64,000 nt of DNA from JAMXLO01 sp963726125 (lineage in GTDB: Bacteria > Pseudomonadota > Alphaproteobacteria > Acetobacterales > Acetobacteraceae), in assembly GCA_963726125.1 (NCBI GenBank), contig CAVSBG010000002.1, positions 62,001 through 126,000 on the forward strand, in the 5' to 3' direction. The notes below the pieces were generated by a model that was not told where the DNA came from, ran no database searches, and worked only from the letters and a program-made list of their open reading frames with translations. The position numbers were made by a program, and so were the translations under genes. The number at the start of each line of letters is the position of its first letter. Position 1 is the first letter of the stretch. Of the stretch, positions 18,004 to 27,480 are shown piece after piece.

Positions 18004-18979
18004 TCAGGGGCCGAGCGAGTCCAGCAGGCCGCGTATATACCCATAGCAATACGCAAACGCCGTGCCCGCTGGATCGCGGCCATCGATCTCCGGCACGTGG
18101 TCCGGCATCAGCATGTACCTGATAGCCGACCTCGCTGTAGACGCGCACCGATCGCGCCATGTCCATGTCTCCCTCGTCGGGAAACGCCTCCATGAAATCG
18201 AGCTTGCGACCTTTGATATTGCGGAAGTGCACGTTGAACAGCTTGCCACGCGTGCCGAACCAGCGGATCACGTCGTCGATCTCGCTGCCGGGATCGTCCA
18301 GCATCTCCGCCACCGTGCCCTGGCAGAAATTCAACCCGTGGTACGGGCTTTCGTGCACCGAAACGAACCGCTTCAAGCCGTCCACCGTACCGAGCACGCG
18401 CGTCACGCCCTTGTAGCCCGGCGGCGTATACGGATCGTGCGGATGACAGGCGAGCCGCACCTTCGCCGCCTCGGCCACCGGCACGACGGCGGCCAGGAAT
18501 GTTTCGATCCGTTCCCAGTTCTCATCCTCGCTCAGCACGCCGGCAAGCCCAGGCGCTGCCGATTGATCCACATCGCGCCAGCGGAATGCGGCATTGCGCG
18601 ACCCACCGCGCCCTGGCTCATGTACGGTGCGGGGAATGCCGATGATGTTGAGGTTGTACTTCGCGGCGGGGATGCCGGCCGCGCCGATCCGCTCGATCAG
18701 CCGGCAGATCGAATCAAGTTCGCGCTGCCGCTCCGGATCCTTCCCCAACAAAACGTTGGGGCTTTGCGCCTCCTCGATCGGCCGCGACGACAGCGGCAAC
18801 TGCACCATGTCGAGCGTCAGCCCGAACTTCTCCACCTGCTCGCGCTGGCGTTGCAGTTGATCCAGGGACCAGTCATGCGGATTGCCCGGCGGATCGACAC
18901 AGACATGCGTGACGCCAAGCTGCGCCCAGACGCGGTAGTCGCTGTCGTCGCGCGGCCTGATCTGCGTTCCAACATACAT
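18004..18979 (-). pseudogene. mannonate dehydratase-like (UxuA family), frameshifted near C-terminus
   Basis: The frame from 18979 gives MYVGTQIRPRDDSDYRVWAQ, HPHDPYTPPGYKGVTRVLG, ESPYHGLNFCQGTVAEML and NVHFRNIKG, the metal-binding TIM-barrel blocks of UxuA-type mannonate dehydratases. The frame breaks near 18120. Dropping one C restores VGYRYMLMPDHVPEIDG and FAYCYGYIRGLL, ending at 18004, for 324 aa. That is shorter than E. coli UxuA (about 394 aa) but usual for this subgroup. The enzyme would dehydrate D-mannonate or a related sugar acid. It lies 13 bases downstream of the DHA2 exporter and is probably cotranscribed with it. Confidence 0.82.
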
Positions 18980-18992
18980 CGCGCCCCTCCCC

Positions 18993-20450
18993 TCAGTCCG
19001 CTGCCCCGCGCACCGGTTGCGGCGCCGCCGCCGAGTGCCGTCCCGTCAGATCGTCCCCCGCGTTGCGCGGCATCAGCAACGCGATCGGTGCCGCCGCCAG
19101 GGTGAACAGCGCCACGACCAGGAATGCGTGGCTGAAGTCGATCGGCTCCGGCGTCACATGCCCGGACATCGCGCGCGAGATTTCCAGTGACGCCGCACCC
19201 GCCGAGATGCCAATGGTCGCGGCAAGCTGCTGTCCGGTGACGTACAGGCTGGTCGCCGAACTCATACGAGAGCGCGGCACGTCGCCATAGGCCAAGGTGT
19301 TGTACGCGGTGAACTGCAGCGACCGGAAGAAGCCGCCGATCAGCAGCGCTGCGTAGATCGCCGCTGCCGGCCAGGTCGGACGGAACGCCGCGCAGATCGC
19401 AATCATCACCGCGGAGAGCAAACCGTTCCACACCAGCGTGTCGCGGAAACCGAACAGTCGCAGTGCATGCTGTGTCGCCGGCTTCATCACCAACGCACCG
19501 GCGGAACTCGCGAACGTGATCAGACCGCTCTGCACTGCTGAATCTCCGAACCCGACCTGCAGCATCAATGGCAGCAGGAACGGGATCGCTCCGATGCCGG
19601 TACGAAACAGCATCATTGCCGACATCGCAACGCCGAAGCACGGCAGCCGCATCAGCGACAGATCGAGCAGCGGCGACGGGTGCCGTCGCGCGTGCAGCAG
19701 ATAGGCGGCGATGGCAACCAGGCCAACGGCGATCATTGCTTCCGTCAACTCGCGCCGGACGACACCGCGACCTGCGGTTTCCAGCCCGAACATCAGTCCC
19801 GACAGCGCGATGCCACACAGCACCAGGCCGATAGCGTCGAAGCGTCCGCGCGGTGGCTCGCGCACGTCCTCCACGAACAGGCTGACAAGAACGATACCCA
19901 GCACGCCGATCGGCACGTTGATGTCGAAGATCCAGCGCCAGTTGAAATAGGTGACAATGAAACCACCGACCGGCGGTCCCAGCACCGGCCCCAGCAGCGC
20001 CGGCATGGTAAGCCACGCCATCGCCGCCACCAGTTCGTGCTTCGGCGCGGTGCGCAACAGCACGAGGCGCCCCACCGGCACCATCATCGCCCCGCCAATG
20101 CCTTGCAGCACGCGCGAGGCAACCAGGAACGCCAGGCTGTCGGCGCGCCCGCACAGGATCGAGCCCACCGTGAACACCGCGATCGCCGCACGGAACACCG
20201 TGCGTGTCCCGTAACGGTCCGCGATCCAGCCGCTGGCCGGGATGAACACCGCAAGCGACAGCAGATACGACGTGAGTGCCACGTTCATGTGAACAGGATC
20301 CGCGCCGAACGCCTTCGCCATGGTTGGCAGCGCGGTCGCGATCACCGTCGAATCGAGGTTCTGCATGAACAGCGCGCAGGCAACGATGACGGCGGTCAGT
20401 CGCGTGCGCTGGCTGGTGCCACGCCGAACAGGGGATGCAGGTTCATCCAT
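18993..20450 (-). CDS. DHA2-family MFS exporter, paralogue of 3872-5323
   Basis: A 485-aa 14-helix major facilitator. It shares LDSTVIATALPTMAKAFGAD, MNVALTSYLLSLAVFIPASG, RTVFRAAIAVFTVGSI and GPVLGPPVGGFIVTYFNWRW with the exporter at 3872-5323, so the two are clear paralogues. Inner-membrane drug or metabolite:proton antiport is the family role. Here it sits upstream of the mannonate dehydratase-like gene and downstream of the ABC importer operon (60 bases), so it may transport a metabolite of that pathway. This is inference. Confidence 0.93.
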   Translation of the reverse strand: MDEPASPVRRGTSQRTRLTAVIVACALFMQNLDSTVIATALPTMAKAFGADPVHMNVALTSYLLSLAVFIPASGWIADRYGTRTVFRAAIAVFTVGSILCGRADSLAFLVASRVLQGIGGAMMVPVGRLVLLRTAPKHELVAAMAWLTMPALLGPVLGPPVGGFIVTYFNWRWIFDINVPIGVLGIVLVSLFVEDVREPPRGRFDAIGLVLCGIALSGLMFGLETAGRGVVRRELTEAMIAVGLVAIAAYLLHARRHPSPLLDLSLMRLPCFGVAMSAMMLFRTGIGAIPFLLPLMLQVGFGDSAVQSGLITFASSAGALVMKPATQHALRLFGFRDTLVWNGLLSAVMIAICAAFRPTWPAAAIYAALLIGGFFRSLQFTAYNTLAYGDVPRSRMSSATSLYVTGQQLAATIGISAGAASLEISRAMSGHVTPEPIDFSHAFLVVALFTLAAAPIALLMPRNAGDDLTGRHSAAAPQPVRGAAD

Positions 20451-20510
20451 CGCTTGATGGTCCCTAGCACCAGTTGGCGCCCGTGACCACTAACGACGCT
20501 CCCAAAATCC

Positions 20511-21578
20511 TCAGGTCTCCCTTGCCAATAAATGCACCCGCTCGCGTTCGACCGTCAGGCTCACCGTGTCACCGACGGCAACTGGATTGTAACCCGTCAG
20601 CAACACGAGTTGTTCGCCCGCCGGCGTGGCGACAGTGATCTCCGCGCGATCGCCCAGGAACATCAGCGACGTCACGTGTCCCTTCAGACCCCGACCGCTG
20701 GCGTCGCCGACCGACCATGCCTCGGGGCGCACCATCGCCGTCCAGTCGCCTTCCGGTTCCGGCCGGGTACCCGCAGCCAGCGTGTGCTGCCCGTCGCCAG
20801 TGGTCAGTTCAAAGCAACCATCGCGATTGCGCACGCCGACCGGAATGAGATTCGCCTTCCCCAGGAATTCGGCGACGTATCGATCGTTGGGCTTGCGGTA
20901 GACCTCCTGCGGTGGACCCTGCTGCACGATCCGGCCACTGCGAAACAGGAAGATCTCGTCCGCCAGCGACATCGCCTCTTCCTGGTCGTGCGTGACGAAG
21001 ATCATCGTGCTTTCGGTGCGGCGTTGCAGATCCTTCAACTCCCGCCGCATCTCCACGCGCAGCTTGGCGTCGAGATTGCTGAGCGGCTCGTCCAGCAGCA
21101 TCAACTGCGGCCGGGTGACGAGGCAGCGGGCGATGGCGACTCTTTGCTGCTGGCCGCCGGAAAGCTGTGTCGCGCTGCGATCGCGCGCTTCGGTCAGCCC
21201 CACCAGCGAGAGCACCTCGTCAACGCGCTGCCTGACAGCCTTCGCCGTCCCACCATGCGCTCTGATCGGCAACGCAACATTCTCGTAGACTGTCATGTGT
21301 GGCCAGATCGCATACGACTGGAACACCATGCCGAGATCGCGCCTCTCCGGCGGCAGGTTGATTCGGTTCTGATCGGAAAACACGACCGTGCCATGAATAT
21401 TGATGCTGCCGACAGTCGGTTCCTCAAGCCCGGCGATGCAGCGCAAGGTGGTGGTCTTGCCGCAGCCGCTCGGTCCGAGCAGCACCGATATGGTGTTGGA
21501 TCGCATGTGGGCATGAAGCTGATCAACCACCGGGATGAGGCCGAAGCGCTTGGTCAGGTTCTCGATCTCGACGCTCAT
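20511..21578 (-). CDS. ABC transporter ATP-binding protein (Fe3+/polyamine type)
   Basis: 355 aa from the ATG at 21578, which overlaps the permease stop by one base (TGATG); the long frame to 22142 reads into the permease gene and is rejected. Walker A is LLGPSGCGKTTTLR, the signature is LSGGQQQR, Walker B is LMLLDEPLSNLD, followed by the switch His in IFVTHDQEEAM. The C-terminal third is a TOBE-like regulatory domain. This is the CysA/PotA/FbpC subgroup, cytoplasmic energising subunit of an importer. Last gene of the four-gene importer operon running from 25453. Confidence 0.95.
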   Translation of the reverse strand: MSVEIENLTKRFGLIPVVDQLHAHMRSNTISVLLGPSGCGKTTTLRCIAGLEEPTVGSINIHGTVVFSDQNRINLPPERRDLGMVFQSYAIWPHMTVYENVALPIRAHGGTAKAVRQRVDEVLSLVGLTEARDRSATQLSGGQQQRVAIARCLVTRPQLMLLDEPLSNLDAKLRVEMRRELKDLQRRTESTMIFVTHDQEEAMSLADEIFLFRSGRIVQQGPPQEVYRKPNDRYVAEFLGKANLIPVGVRNRDGCFELTTGDGQHTLAAGTRPEPEGDWTAMVRPEAWSVGDASGRGLKGHVTSLMFLGDRAEITVATPAGEQLVLLTGYNPVAVGDTVSLTVERERVHLLARET

Positions 21579-23266
21579 CAGGCCGCCGCCTGGCTTTCGT
21601 TGGGCGCCATCCGCGTCGCAAGGGTGTTGACGATGACCATCACCACCACGCCGATGAAAAGCTGCAGCAGCGACAGCGACGCCACCCGTGAAAAATAGCC
21701 GGAATACCAGATGTCGAACGTCAGGATGGAGAACGTCCGCGTGTCCGCATTGTACAACATGAGCACCATGGAAAGCTCGGTCATGAAGATGCTGTAGAGC
21801 AGGATCCAGCTCGAAATGATGCTGGGCCGGACCAGCGGCAGCGTGATACGGCACAGCGCGCGCACCGGCCCGAGGCCGCAGATGCGTGCGCTCTCTTCCA
21901 GTTCGGGATGCACCTGAACCAGGCTGCCGGAGATGGTGCGCACCGCGTAACCGGTAAAGCGTCCGACGAAGCCGATGACGATGAGCCAGATCGTATCGTA
22001 GATATCCCACGGAAAGCGCAGCCACAGCGCAGCGACGCCGATGCCGAATGCGATGCTGGGCACCGAGAGCGGCAACAGCGCGACGTACTCGATGACGCGC
22101 CGCCCGGCGATGCTTGTCCGGCACACCAGCCAACTGATGCACAACCCCAGGAACGCCGCGACAGTCGCCGCCGCGATGGCGATGATGACGCTGTTCTCCA
22201 ACGTCTGTCGCACGTCATGCGAACTCCACAGGTAGACGAAGTTCTCCGACGTGAAGCGTCCCGACCATGCATAGGTGGACGCCGCCGCGGCCGCGATCAC
22301 CAGCAGCGGAACAACAACAGTCAGCGCCAGATACAGGATGCCCACCGCGAGCAGCACGAAGCGGGACCAGCGCAAGCGTATCGGCTGGGTGCGAAATCCC
22401 TTGCCGGTGACCGTGACGAAGCTCCTGCCTCGCATCACCCGTTGCTGCAACAGCACCACCAGCGTCGAGAGGATCATGAGGTAGATTGCGAGTACCGCCA
22501 TCACGCCGTACGCGGGCGGCACCTGCTGCAACTCCAGATAGATCCGCGAGGTCAGCATCAGAATCTGCCTCGGCCAGCCAAGCAGCACCGGCGTGCCGAA
22601 CAGGCCGATGGCAACGACGAATGTCAGCACCGCGCCCGACAGGATGGCCGGTGTCACGACCGGCAACGTGATCCGCATTGCCACGCGCCAGCGGTTCAGT
22701 CCGGATACCTGGCCGGCTTCCTCCAGGCTCGGGTCCATGCTGCGCAGCGCACTGGCCACGATCATCAGGACATAGGGCGCCATGTAGATACCCATGACCC
22801 AGACGATGCCGAGACGCGTGTAGATGTTGAACGGTTCGGGAATATCCAGAGACCGCAGCCCGACATTCGCCAGTCCGATACGCGGCGCCGCCAGCAGGAT
22901 CCATGCGAAGGCACCAACGAATGGCGGGATGAATATCGGCAGTATCGCCAGGCGCTCCAGCAGCCGCGCGCCCGGAACATTGGTGCGTACCAGCGTCCAC
23001 GCCAGCGCCACGCCGATGATGGTGGCGAACGCACTCGACCCGGCAGAGATCAGGATCGTGTCGCCGAGCGAGCGCCAGTAGTTGGCCTGGGTGGCCACGC
23101 GGTAGAAGTTCTGCCAGGTGACATGCGCGCCGTGTGCGTCAGTGGCGAATATGCTGCTGCTGACGACGGACCCAAGCGGCAGCACCACAAGTACGCCGAG
23201 CACTGCCGAGAGCGCGATCAGCATGAGTTGGGTGCCCGCGCGCGAGCCTCCCAGCCGCCACGACAA
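21578..23266 (-). CDS. ABC transporter permease with two fused membrane domains
   Basis: 562 aa with about twelve helices. Two copies of the ATPase-docking EAA loop are visible, EEAGQVSGLNRWRVAMRITL and EESARICGLGPVRALCRITL. The protein is therefore a tandem fusion of two permease domains, the arrangement of FbpB-type Fe3+ and thiamine/phosphonate-type importers. It sits between the substrate-binding protein gene (1 base away) and the ATPase gene (1-base overlap). Inner membrane. Confidence 0.93.
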   Translation of the reverse strand: MSWRLGGSRAGTQLMLIALSAVLGVLVVLPLGSVVSSSIFATDAHGAHVTWQNFYRVATQANYWRSLGDTILISAGSSAFATIIGVALAWTLVRTNVPGARLLERLAILPIFIPPFVGAFAWILLAAPRIGLANVGLRSLDIPEPFNIYTRLGIVWVMGIYMAPYVLMIVASALRSMDPSLEEAGQVSGLNRWRVAMRITLPVVTPAILSGAVLTFVVAIGLFGTPVLLGWPRQILMLTSRIYLELQQVPPAYGVMAVLAIYLMILSTLVVLLQQRVMRGRSFVTVTGKGFRTQPIRLRWSRFVLLAVGILYLALTVVVPLLVIAAAAASTYAWSGRFTSENFVYLWSSHDVRQTLENSVIIAIAAATVAAFLGLCISWLVCRTSIAGRRVIEYVALLPLSVPSIAFGIGVAALWLRFPWDIYDTIWLIVIGFVGRFTGYAVRTISGSLVQVHPELEESARICGLGPVRALCRITLPLVRPSIISSWILLYSIFMTELSMVLMLYNADTRTFSILTFDIWYSGYFSRVASLSLLQLFIGVVVMVIVNTLATRMAPNESQAAA

Positions 23267-23267
23267 A

Positions 23268-24336
23268 CTACGAAACGTCCATCAGGCGCTGCCACCACGC
23301 GATCACCGTGTCCCGATCGGCCAGCCCCTTCGCTGTATCGACCGGTATCAGCTTGAGGTCAGCCTTCGGCGGGAACCCATCCGGCACAGGCGCGCCATTC
23401 CGTTGCGGGTAGGTGCCTTGCGCGGCAAGGATTGCAGCCCCCGCAGCACTCATTGTGAAGTCGAGGAACAGCCTGCCAGCATTGGGATGCGGGCCACCTT
23501 GCGTCACGCCCATGGCACCGTACTGAATTGCGCAACCACTGGTTGGCACGATGAACGCGACCGGGGCCCCACGATCACGCATCTGCTTGAAAAAGCCCAG
23601 GTGCAAGGAGACCGTCAGTGGCCGCTCGCCCGACATGACCTTGGCCACCTGCACGCCGGTATTCGGGCGCAATCTCGGTGCCGAGCCGTTTCAGCGCCGC
23701 GACGATGGCGCCGGCTCGCTCGGGTCCGTACGTCTGATAGATCGTCGTCAGCATGCCAAGCGCGGTTCCGGAGTTACGCGGATCCGACATGATGACGAGG
23801 CCGTTCCATTCATCGCCGAGCCTGGCGATGTCGGTCCAGTCTTTCGGGAGAGAACGCTTGCCCGCAGCGTCGCTATTGTAGATCAGCGGGGTCACGATGC
23901 CTTGCGGCAGAACGTAATGCCGGTCCGGAGCGATCGCCGATGCGGGAATATCGGTGCTTGGTTCAAGGCCGCAGTCGACCAGATGGCCGGCCTTGTCCGC
24001 AGTGAGCATGCTGTCATCGGCACCCATCAGGACGTCGGCAAGCGTGCGGCCCGCGCTCTTCTCCACCAGGAACCGATTGTAGGTATTCCATGATCCGCCC
24101 GTGACGGTTGTCGCCTGAATGTACGGGTATTGCTTGGTGAAACCCTCCACCAGGAACGGCACCATGCTGGAGTCGCCGTAGACGACGACCTTGCCTTCCT
24201 TCTTCGCCGCCTCGACAAGCGCTGGCGTTGCGGCATGTGCGGAGCGCGACAGGCTGGCAGCGATCACAGATGCTGACGCGCCCTGCAACAAGTGTCGCCG
24301 CGTCAATGTCGATACGGTTGGCGTTCGGCGTTTCAT
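23268..24336 (-). pseudogene. ABC substrate-binding protein, frameshifted
   Basis: The N-terminus has a twin-arginine type leader (TRRHLLQGASASVIAASL), then a periplasmic-binding fold of the Fe3+/2-aminoethylphosphonate type (KKEGKVVVYGDSSMVPFLVEGF, LPQGIVTPLIYNSDAAG, WNGLVIMSDPRNSGTALGML). The frame breaks at 23665-23667. Removing one base of the GGG run gives TEIAPNTGVQVAKVMSGE and joins the C-terminal half (QGGPHPNAGRLFLDF, then LIPVDTAKGLADRD), for a restored 355 aa. All expected blocks are present, so the break may be an assembly error. It is the binding component of the importer encoded immediately downstream. Confidence 0.87.
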
Positions 24337-24364
24337 CCCGGACCTCGTTGGTTATTGGTTGCGC

Positions 24365-25453
24365 CTAGGCGACGCGGAAACTGCGCACAGCCTCCTCATC
24401 GAGTGCCAGACCAAGGCCCGGCCCGCTGGGCGCGACCAGCTTGCCATCCTCTAGCTTCGGCATGGATTGCAGAATGCGTTCCGACCGCGGCACATATTCC
24501 ACCAGGTGCCCGTTCGGAATCGCCGCCAGCAGATGGATGTGCAACTCGGGCAGCACATGCCCGCAGATCCGCACGTCGCTGGCCTGCGCCAGACTGGCGA
24601 CGCGACGCCACGGCGTGATGCCACCGATCCGCGCCAGGTCGATGATGCCGATGCCGGCGCCCCGCGCTTCGAACAGCCGTGTGAACTCATGGATCGTATA
24701 AAGATGCTCGCCGGTCGCGATCGGCACGTGGAGCACGTTGGCGAGGCGGGACAGGCCGGCCACGTTCTGGTGGTCGATCGGGTCCTCCAGCCAATGGATC
24801 CCGGCATCCTGCAACGCGCGTCCGGTCTGCAGTGCCTGGTTGGCCTCCCACGTCTCGGTCGCATCGACCAGGATGCGCACGCCGTCGCCGACCGCCTCGC
24901 GCACCGCCATGACGCGCCCGACTTCGCCCTGCGGCGTCGCTTCGTTGCCGATACGCAGCTTGACCGCGTTGAAACCATCCGCGACGTGCTGTTGTGCAGA
25001 AGCGGCCAACGCGTCGAGCGACAGGCTGTACCAGAGGTTGTCACTGGCATAGGCCGGCACGCGATCGCGGAAACCGCCGAGCAACCGATATAACGGCTGA
25101 TTGGCTGTCTTTGCCGCGGCATCCCACATCGCGATGTCGAGCGGCGCGATTGCGCAGTTGACGAATCCACCCGGCCCCACCCAGTTCGCGGCGCGCACCA
25201 GCTTGGCCCACGATGCTTCAGGCTCGAAGACGTGCATGCCTTTCAGGAGTTGGGACAGTTCCCGGGTTGCGTCGGCCAGCGACTTCACCAACGCGGCATT
25301 CAACAGCACGACATAGCCGAAGCCCTCGACACCGTCGTCCGTCGTAACGCGCGCGAGAACGTGCCAGTACTCGCTGATCTTGTTGCCTGCTGCCATGTAG
25401 GGTTGCACCAGTGGCACCTTCAAAAGGTCCACCGAGACTGAAGCTACGCGCAT
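24365..25453 (-). CDS. enolase-superfamily (mandelate racemase-type) enzyme
   Basis: 362 aa; the ATG at 25453 follows GGGAGG. It has the N-terminal capping domain and a C-terminal barrel. Metal ligands of the mandelate racemase/muconate lactonising group are seen as Asp in ILVDATETW, Glu in HWLEDPIDHQN and Glu in ATGEHLYT. KLRIG stands where the catalytic K-x-K/R motif is expected, and CGHVLPELH offers the catalytic His. Members dehydrate or epimerise sugar acids. As first gene of the ABC importer operon, it probably acts on the imported compound; a mannonate dehydratase-like gene lies further downstream. The exact substrate is unknown. Confidence 0.88.
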   Translation of the reverse strand: MRVASVSVDLLKVPLVQPYMAAGNKISEYWHVLARVTTDDGVEGFGYVVLLNAALVKSLADATRELSQLLKGMHVFEPEASWAKLVRAANWVGPGGFVNCAIAPLDIAMWDAAAKTANQPLYRLLGGFRDRVPAYASDNLWYSLSLDALAASAQQHVADGFNAVKLRIGNEATPQGEVGRVMAVREAVGDGVRILVDATETWEANQALQTGRALQDAGIHWLEDPIDHQNVAGLSRLANVLHVPIATGEHLYTIHEFTRLFEARGAGIGIIDLARIGGITPWRRVASLAQASDVRICGHVLPELHIHLLAAIPNGHLVEYVPRSERILQSMPKLEDGKLVAPSGPGLGLALDEEAVRSFRVA

Positions 25454-25932
25454 TCGTGTCCTCCCGTGCGGTAGGAGCCTGCTTGTTTGGCCAGGGCACA
25501 CAGGGACGCGATGACGCGGCTTCGATCACCATCAGCAGAAATGCAGCTGTCCGTTGTGCCGGCGACAGTCTTCATGCTTTTCGCATGCAGCGTACAGCCG
25601 ACGCTGTCAACTTGGCCGCGCTATGGCAGCAGGGCAATCGCCTTGATCCGCCGTTGCTTCCGACAACGGGTGGAACATGTGCCGACGGCAATTCAAGAAG
25701 AATTTCAGCACGGAGGAAGAAGGTGAGGAGCACGGAGAGCCACGGAGTAAGGGATTATTGCGCTTCGCGCGAAGCGTAAATTTTCATTCTACTCCGTGGT
25801 TCTCCGTGCTCCTCCCTTCTTCCTCCGTGCTGAAGAACCTTGCGGACGTTCCAACTCCACGGTCGCCTCGACGCAAGACCAAGGATGAACTGGTCCGATC
25901 GCACGCCGACGCAATTCAAGCGATTGCCGTGG
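25454..25932. other. 479-base intergenic region holding a long inverted repeat
   Basis: No supported gene. The 5' part is the upstream region of the enolase-importer operon. The centre (25704-25834) is a 45-bp inverted repeat described separately. The right end leads to the 3' end of the quinone oxidoreductase gene. Confidence 0.6.
25704..25834. repeat. long inverted repeat, ACGGAG-type, 45-bp arms
   Basis: The left arm, 25704-25749, begins TTCAGCACGGAGGAAGAAGG and ends CCACGGAGTA. The right arm, 25790-25834, is its reverse complement with one base missing and one mismatch. The 40-base loop contains a second perfect palindrome, CGCTTCGCGCGAAGCG. The arm is itself built from repeated GGAGCACGGAG/CCACGGAG units, like a repeat type dispersed through many environmental bacterial genomes. 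Confidence 0.85.
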
Positions 25933-26904
25933 CTATGGCAGCAGCACGGTGCTTCCGGTGGTCTTGCGCGACTCAAGCGCTATGTGCGCGGCCGCCGCGT
26001 CCTTCAACGGGAACGTCTGGTTCACCGCGATCTTCACCGCCCCCTTCGACACGACATCGAACAGATCCGCTGCCACCTTCTCCAGATCCGAACGCTTCGA
26101 GGTGTACGTGGCGAGGCTCGGCCGTGTCAGATACAGGCTGCCTTTCGCGCCAAGGATGCCGATCTCGAACGGCGCCACCGGCCCCGATGCGTTGCCGTAA
26201 CTGACCATCAGGCCGAGCGGCGCCAGGCAATCGAGACTGGCATTCCAGGTGTCCTTGCCGACGCTGTCGTACACCACCGGGACCATGGCTCCGCCGGTGA
26301 TGCGCTTCACCTCGGCTGGCAGGTTGCCATGGCCGATCACGGTGTGCGCCGCACCATGCGCCTGCGCCAACTCGGCCTTCTCCTTGGTCGACACAACGCC
26401 GATGACCGTGGCACCGAGGTGCTTCGCCCATTGGCACAGGATCAGTCCCACGCCGCCGGCCGCCGCATGCAGCACGATCGTGTCGCCGGCCTTCACTGGA
26501 TACGTGCGACGGATCAGGTACTGCGCCGTCATGCCTTGCAGCATCATCGCCGCCGCCGTCTTGAAGTCGATCGCGTCCGGCAGCTTTACCAATCGGTCGG
26601 CAGCGATCACGCGTTCCGTCGCATAGCCACCCAATGCGCCGGCATAGGCGACCCGGTCACCCGGCTTCACGTTGGTCACGCCGGCGCCGATGGAACTCAC
26701 AGTCCCGGCACCTTCCTGGCCGATGATCAACGGCATCGTCGGCGCCTTGTAGAGACCGGATCGGAAATACACGTCGATGTAGTTGAGACCCACCGCTTGC
26801 TGCTTGATCAACGCCTCGCCCTGACTTGGTTCGGGGCGTGGCACTTCTTCCAGCTTCATCACTTCGGGGCCGCCGGGCGAGTGAATGCGGATGGCCTGGA
26901 TCAT
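25933..26904 (-). CDS. quinone oxidoreductase (zinc-independent MDR family)
   Basis: 323 aa from the ATG at 26904, preceded by GGAGTGA. N-terminal GroES-like domain with GEALIKQQAVGLNYIDVYFR and IIGQEGAGTVSSIG; nucleotide-binding domain with LHAAAGGVGLILCQWAKHLGA (the AxxGxGxx(A/G) NADPH fold), then YDSVGKDTWNASLDCL. There are no zinc-ligand cysteines, as expected for zeta-crystallin-type NADPH:quinone reductases. Cytoplasmic. It lies 28 bases downstream of the Ogt gene on the same strand. Confidence 0.93.
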   Translation of the reverse strand: MIQAIRIHSPGGPEVMKLEEVPRPEPSQGEALIKQQAVGLNYIDVYFRSGLYKAPTMPLIIGQEGAGTVSSIGAGVTNVKPGDRVAYAGALGGYATERVIAADRLVKLPDAIDFKTAAAMMLQGMTAQYLIRRTYPVKAGDTIVLHAAAGGVGLILCQWAKHLGATVIGVVSTKEKAELAQAHGAAHTVIGHGNLPAEVKRITGGAMVPVVYDSVGKDTWNASLDCLAPLGLMVSYGNASGPVAPFEIGILGAKGSLYLTRPSLATYTSKRSDLEKVAADLFDVVSKGAVKIAVNQTFPLKDAAAAHIALESRKTTGSTVLLP

Positions 26905-26932
26905 GGTGTCACTCCGTAAGAGGCGGACCGGT

Positions 26933-27412
26933 TCAGGCGGCCGCGGAAGGGATTGGCAGCAGCAGTGGTTGCGCAGGCGCTTCAAGCGCCAGCAGCCAGC
27001 GCTTGGTGGCGAGGCCGTCGCCCCCCGAATAGCCGCCGATATGCGTCGTCGCGAGCACCCGGTGGCAAGGGATGACGATAGGGATCGGATTGTTGCCATT
27101 GGCCTGCCCGACCGATCGCGGACTGCCGCCGGCCGTGTGGGCGATATCGAGATAGCAACGGGTCGCGCCATAGGGAATCGCGCACAGCGCCCGCCAGACG
27201 CGCTGTTGATACGCGGTGCCCACGGGCGCCAGCGGCAGATCGAACTGGGTCAGCCCACCATCGAAATAGGCGTCGAGCTGCTGTTGCGCCCGGCGCAGCA
27301 GACGTGTTGGCGACTGCTGACTGCCCCAACCCCAATCGATAGCGACAATTGCCCCGTCATCCTCCGAGACGGAGATGTCGCCGATCGGGGTGTGGAGTGA
27401 CAATTGCGGCAC
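26933..27412 (-). CDS. ogt: methylated-DNA-protein-cysteine methyltransferase
   Basis: A suicide repair protein that transfers the methyl group of O6-methylguanine to its own cysteine. The active-site block IVIPCHRVLATTHIGGYSGG is intact, with the upstream helix YQQRVWRALCAIPYGATRCY used for base flipping. I prefer a GTG start at 27412 (MPQLSLHTPIG, 159 aa, usual length). The frame is open to 27487, but that start would overlap the divergent gene at 27481. No ribosome-binding site is clear at either position, so the start is uncertain. Followed by the quinone oxidoreductase gene. Confidence 0.9.
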   Translation of the reverse strand: MPQLSLHTPIGDISVSEDDGAIVAIDWGWGSQQSPTRLLRRAQQQLDAYFDGGLTQFDLPLAPVGTAYQQRVWRALCAIPYGATRCYLDIAHTAGGSPRSVGQANGNNPIPIVIPCHRVLATTHIGGYSGGDGLATKRWLLALEAPAQPLLLPIPSAAA

Positions 27413-27480
27413 GACGAGCGAATGCCAGCGCCGGCTCGCGGCGACTGTCAAGAGCAAGGCCGCCGGAGTAACCTGCCCGG

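Noticed and set aside
20511..22142. Fused permease-ATPase protein
   Set aside because: The first 188 residues of this long frame read the permease gene out of frame. The ATG at 21578 with TGATG coupling is the true start.
21908..23356. 482-aa plus-strand frame opposite the ABC permease
   Set aside because: Shadow of the permease gene; no ribosome-binding site, no family, biased composition.
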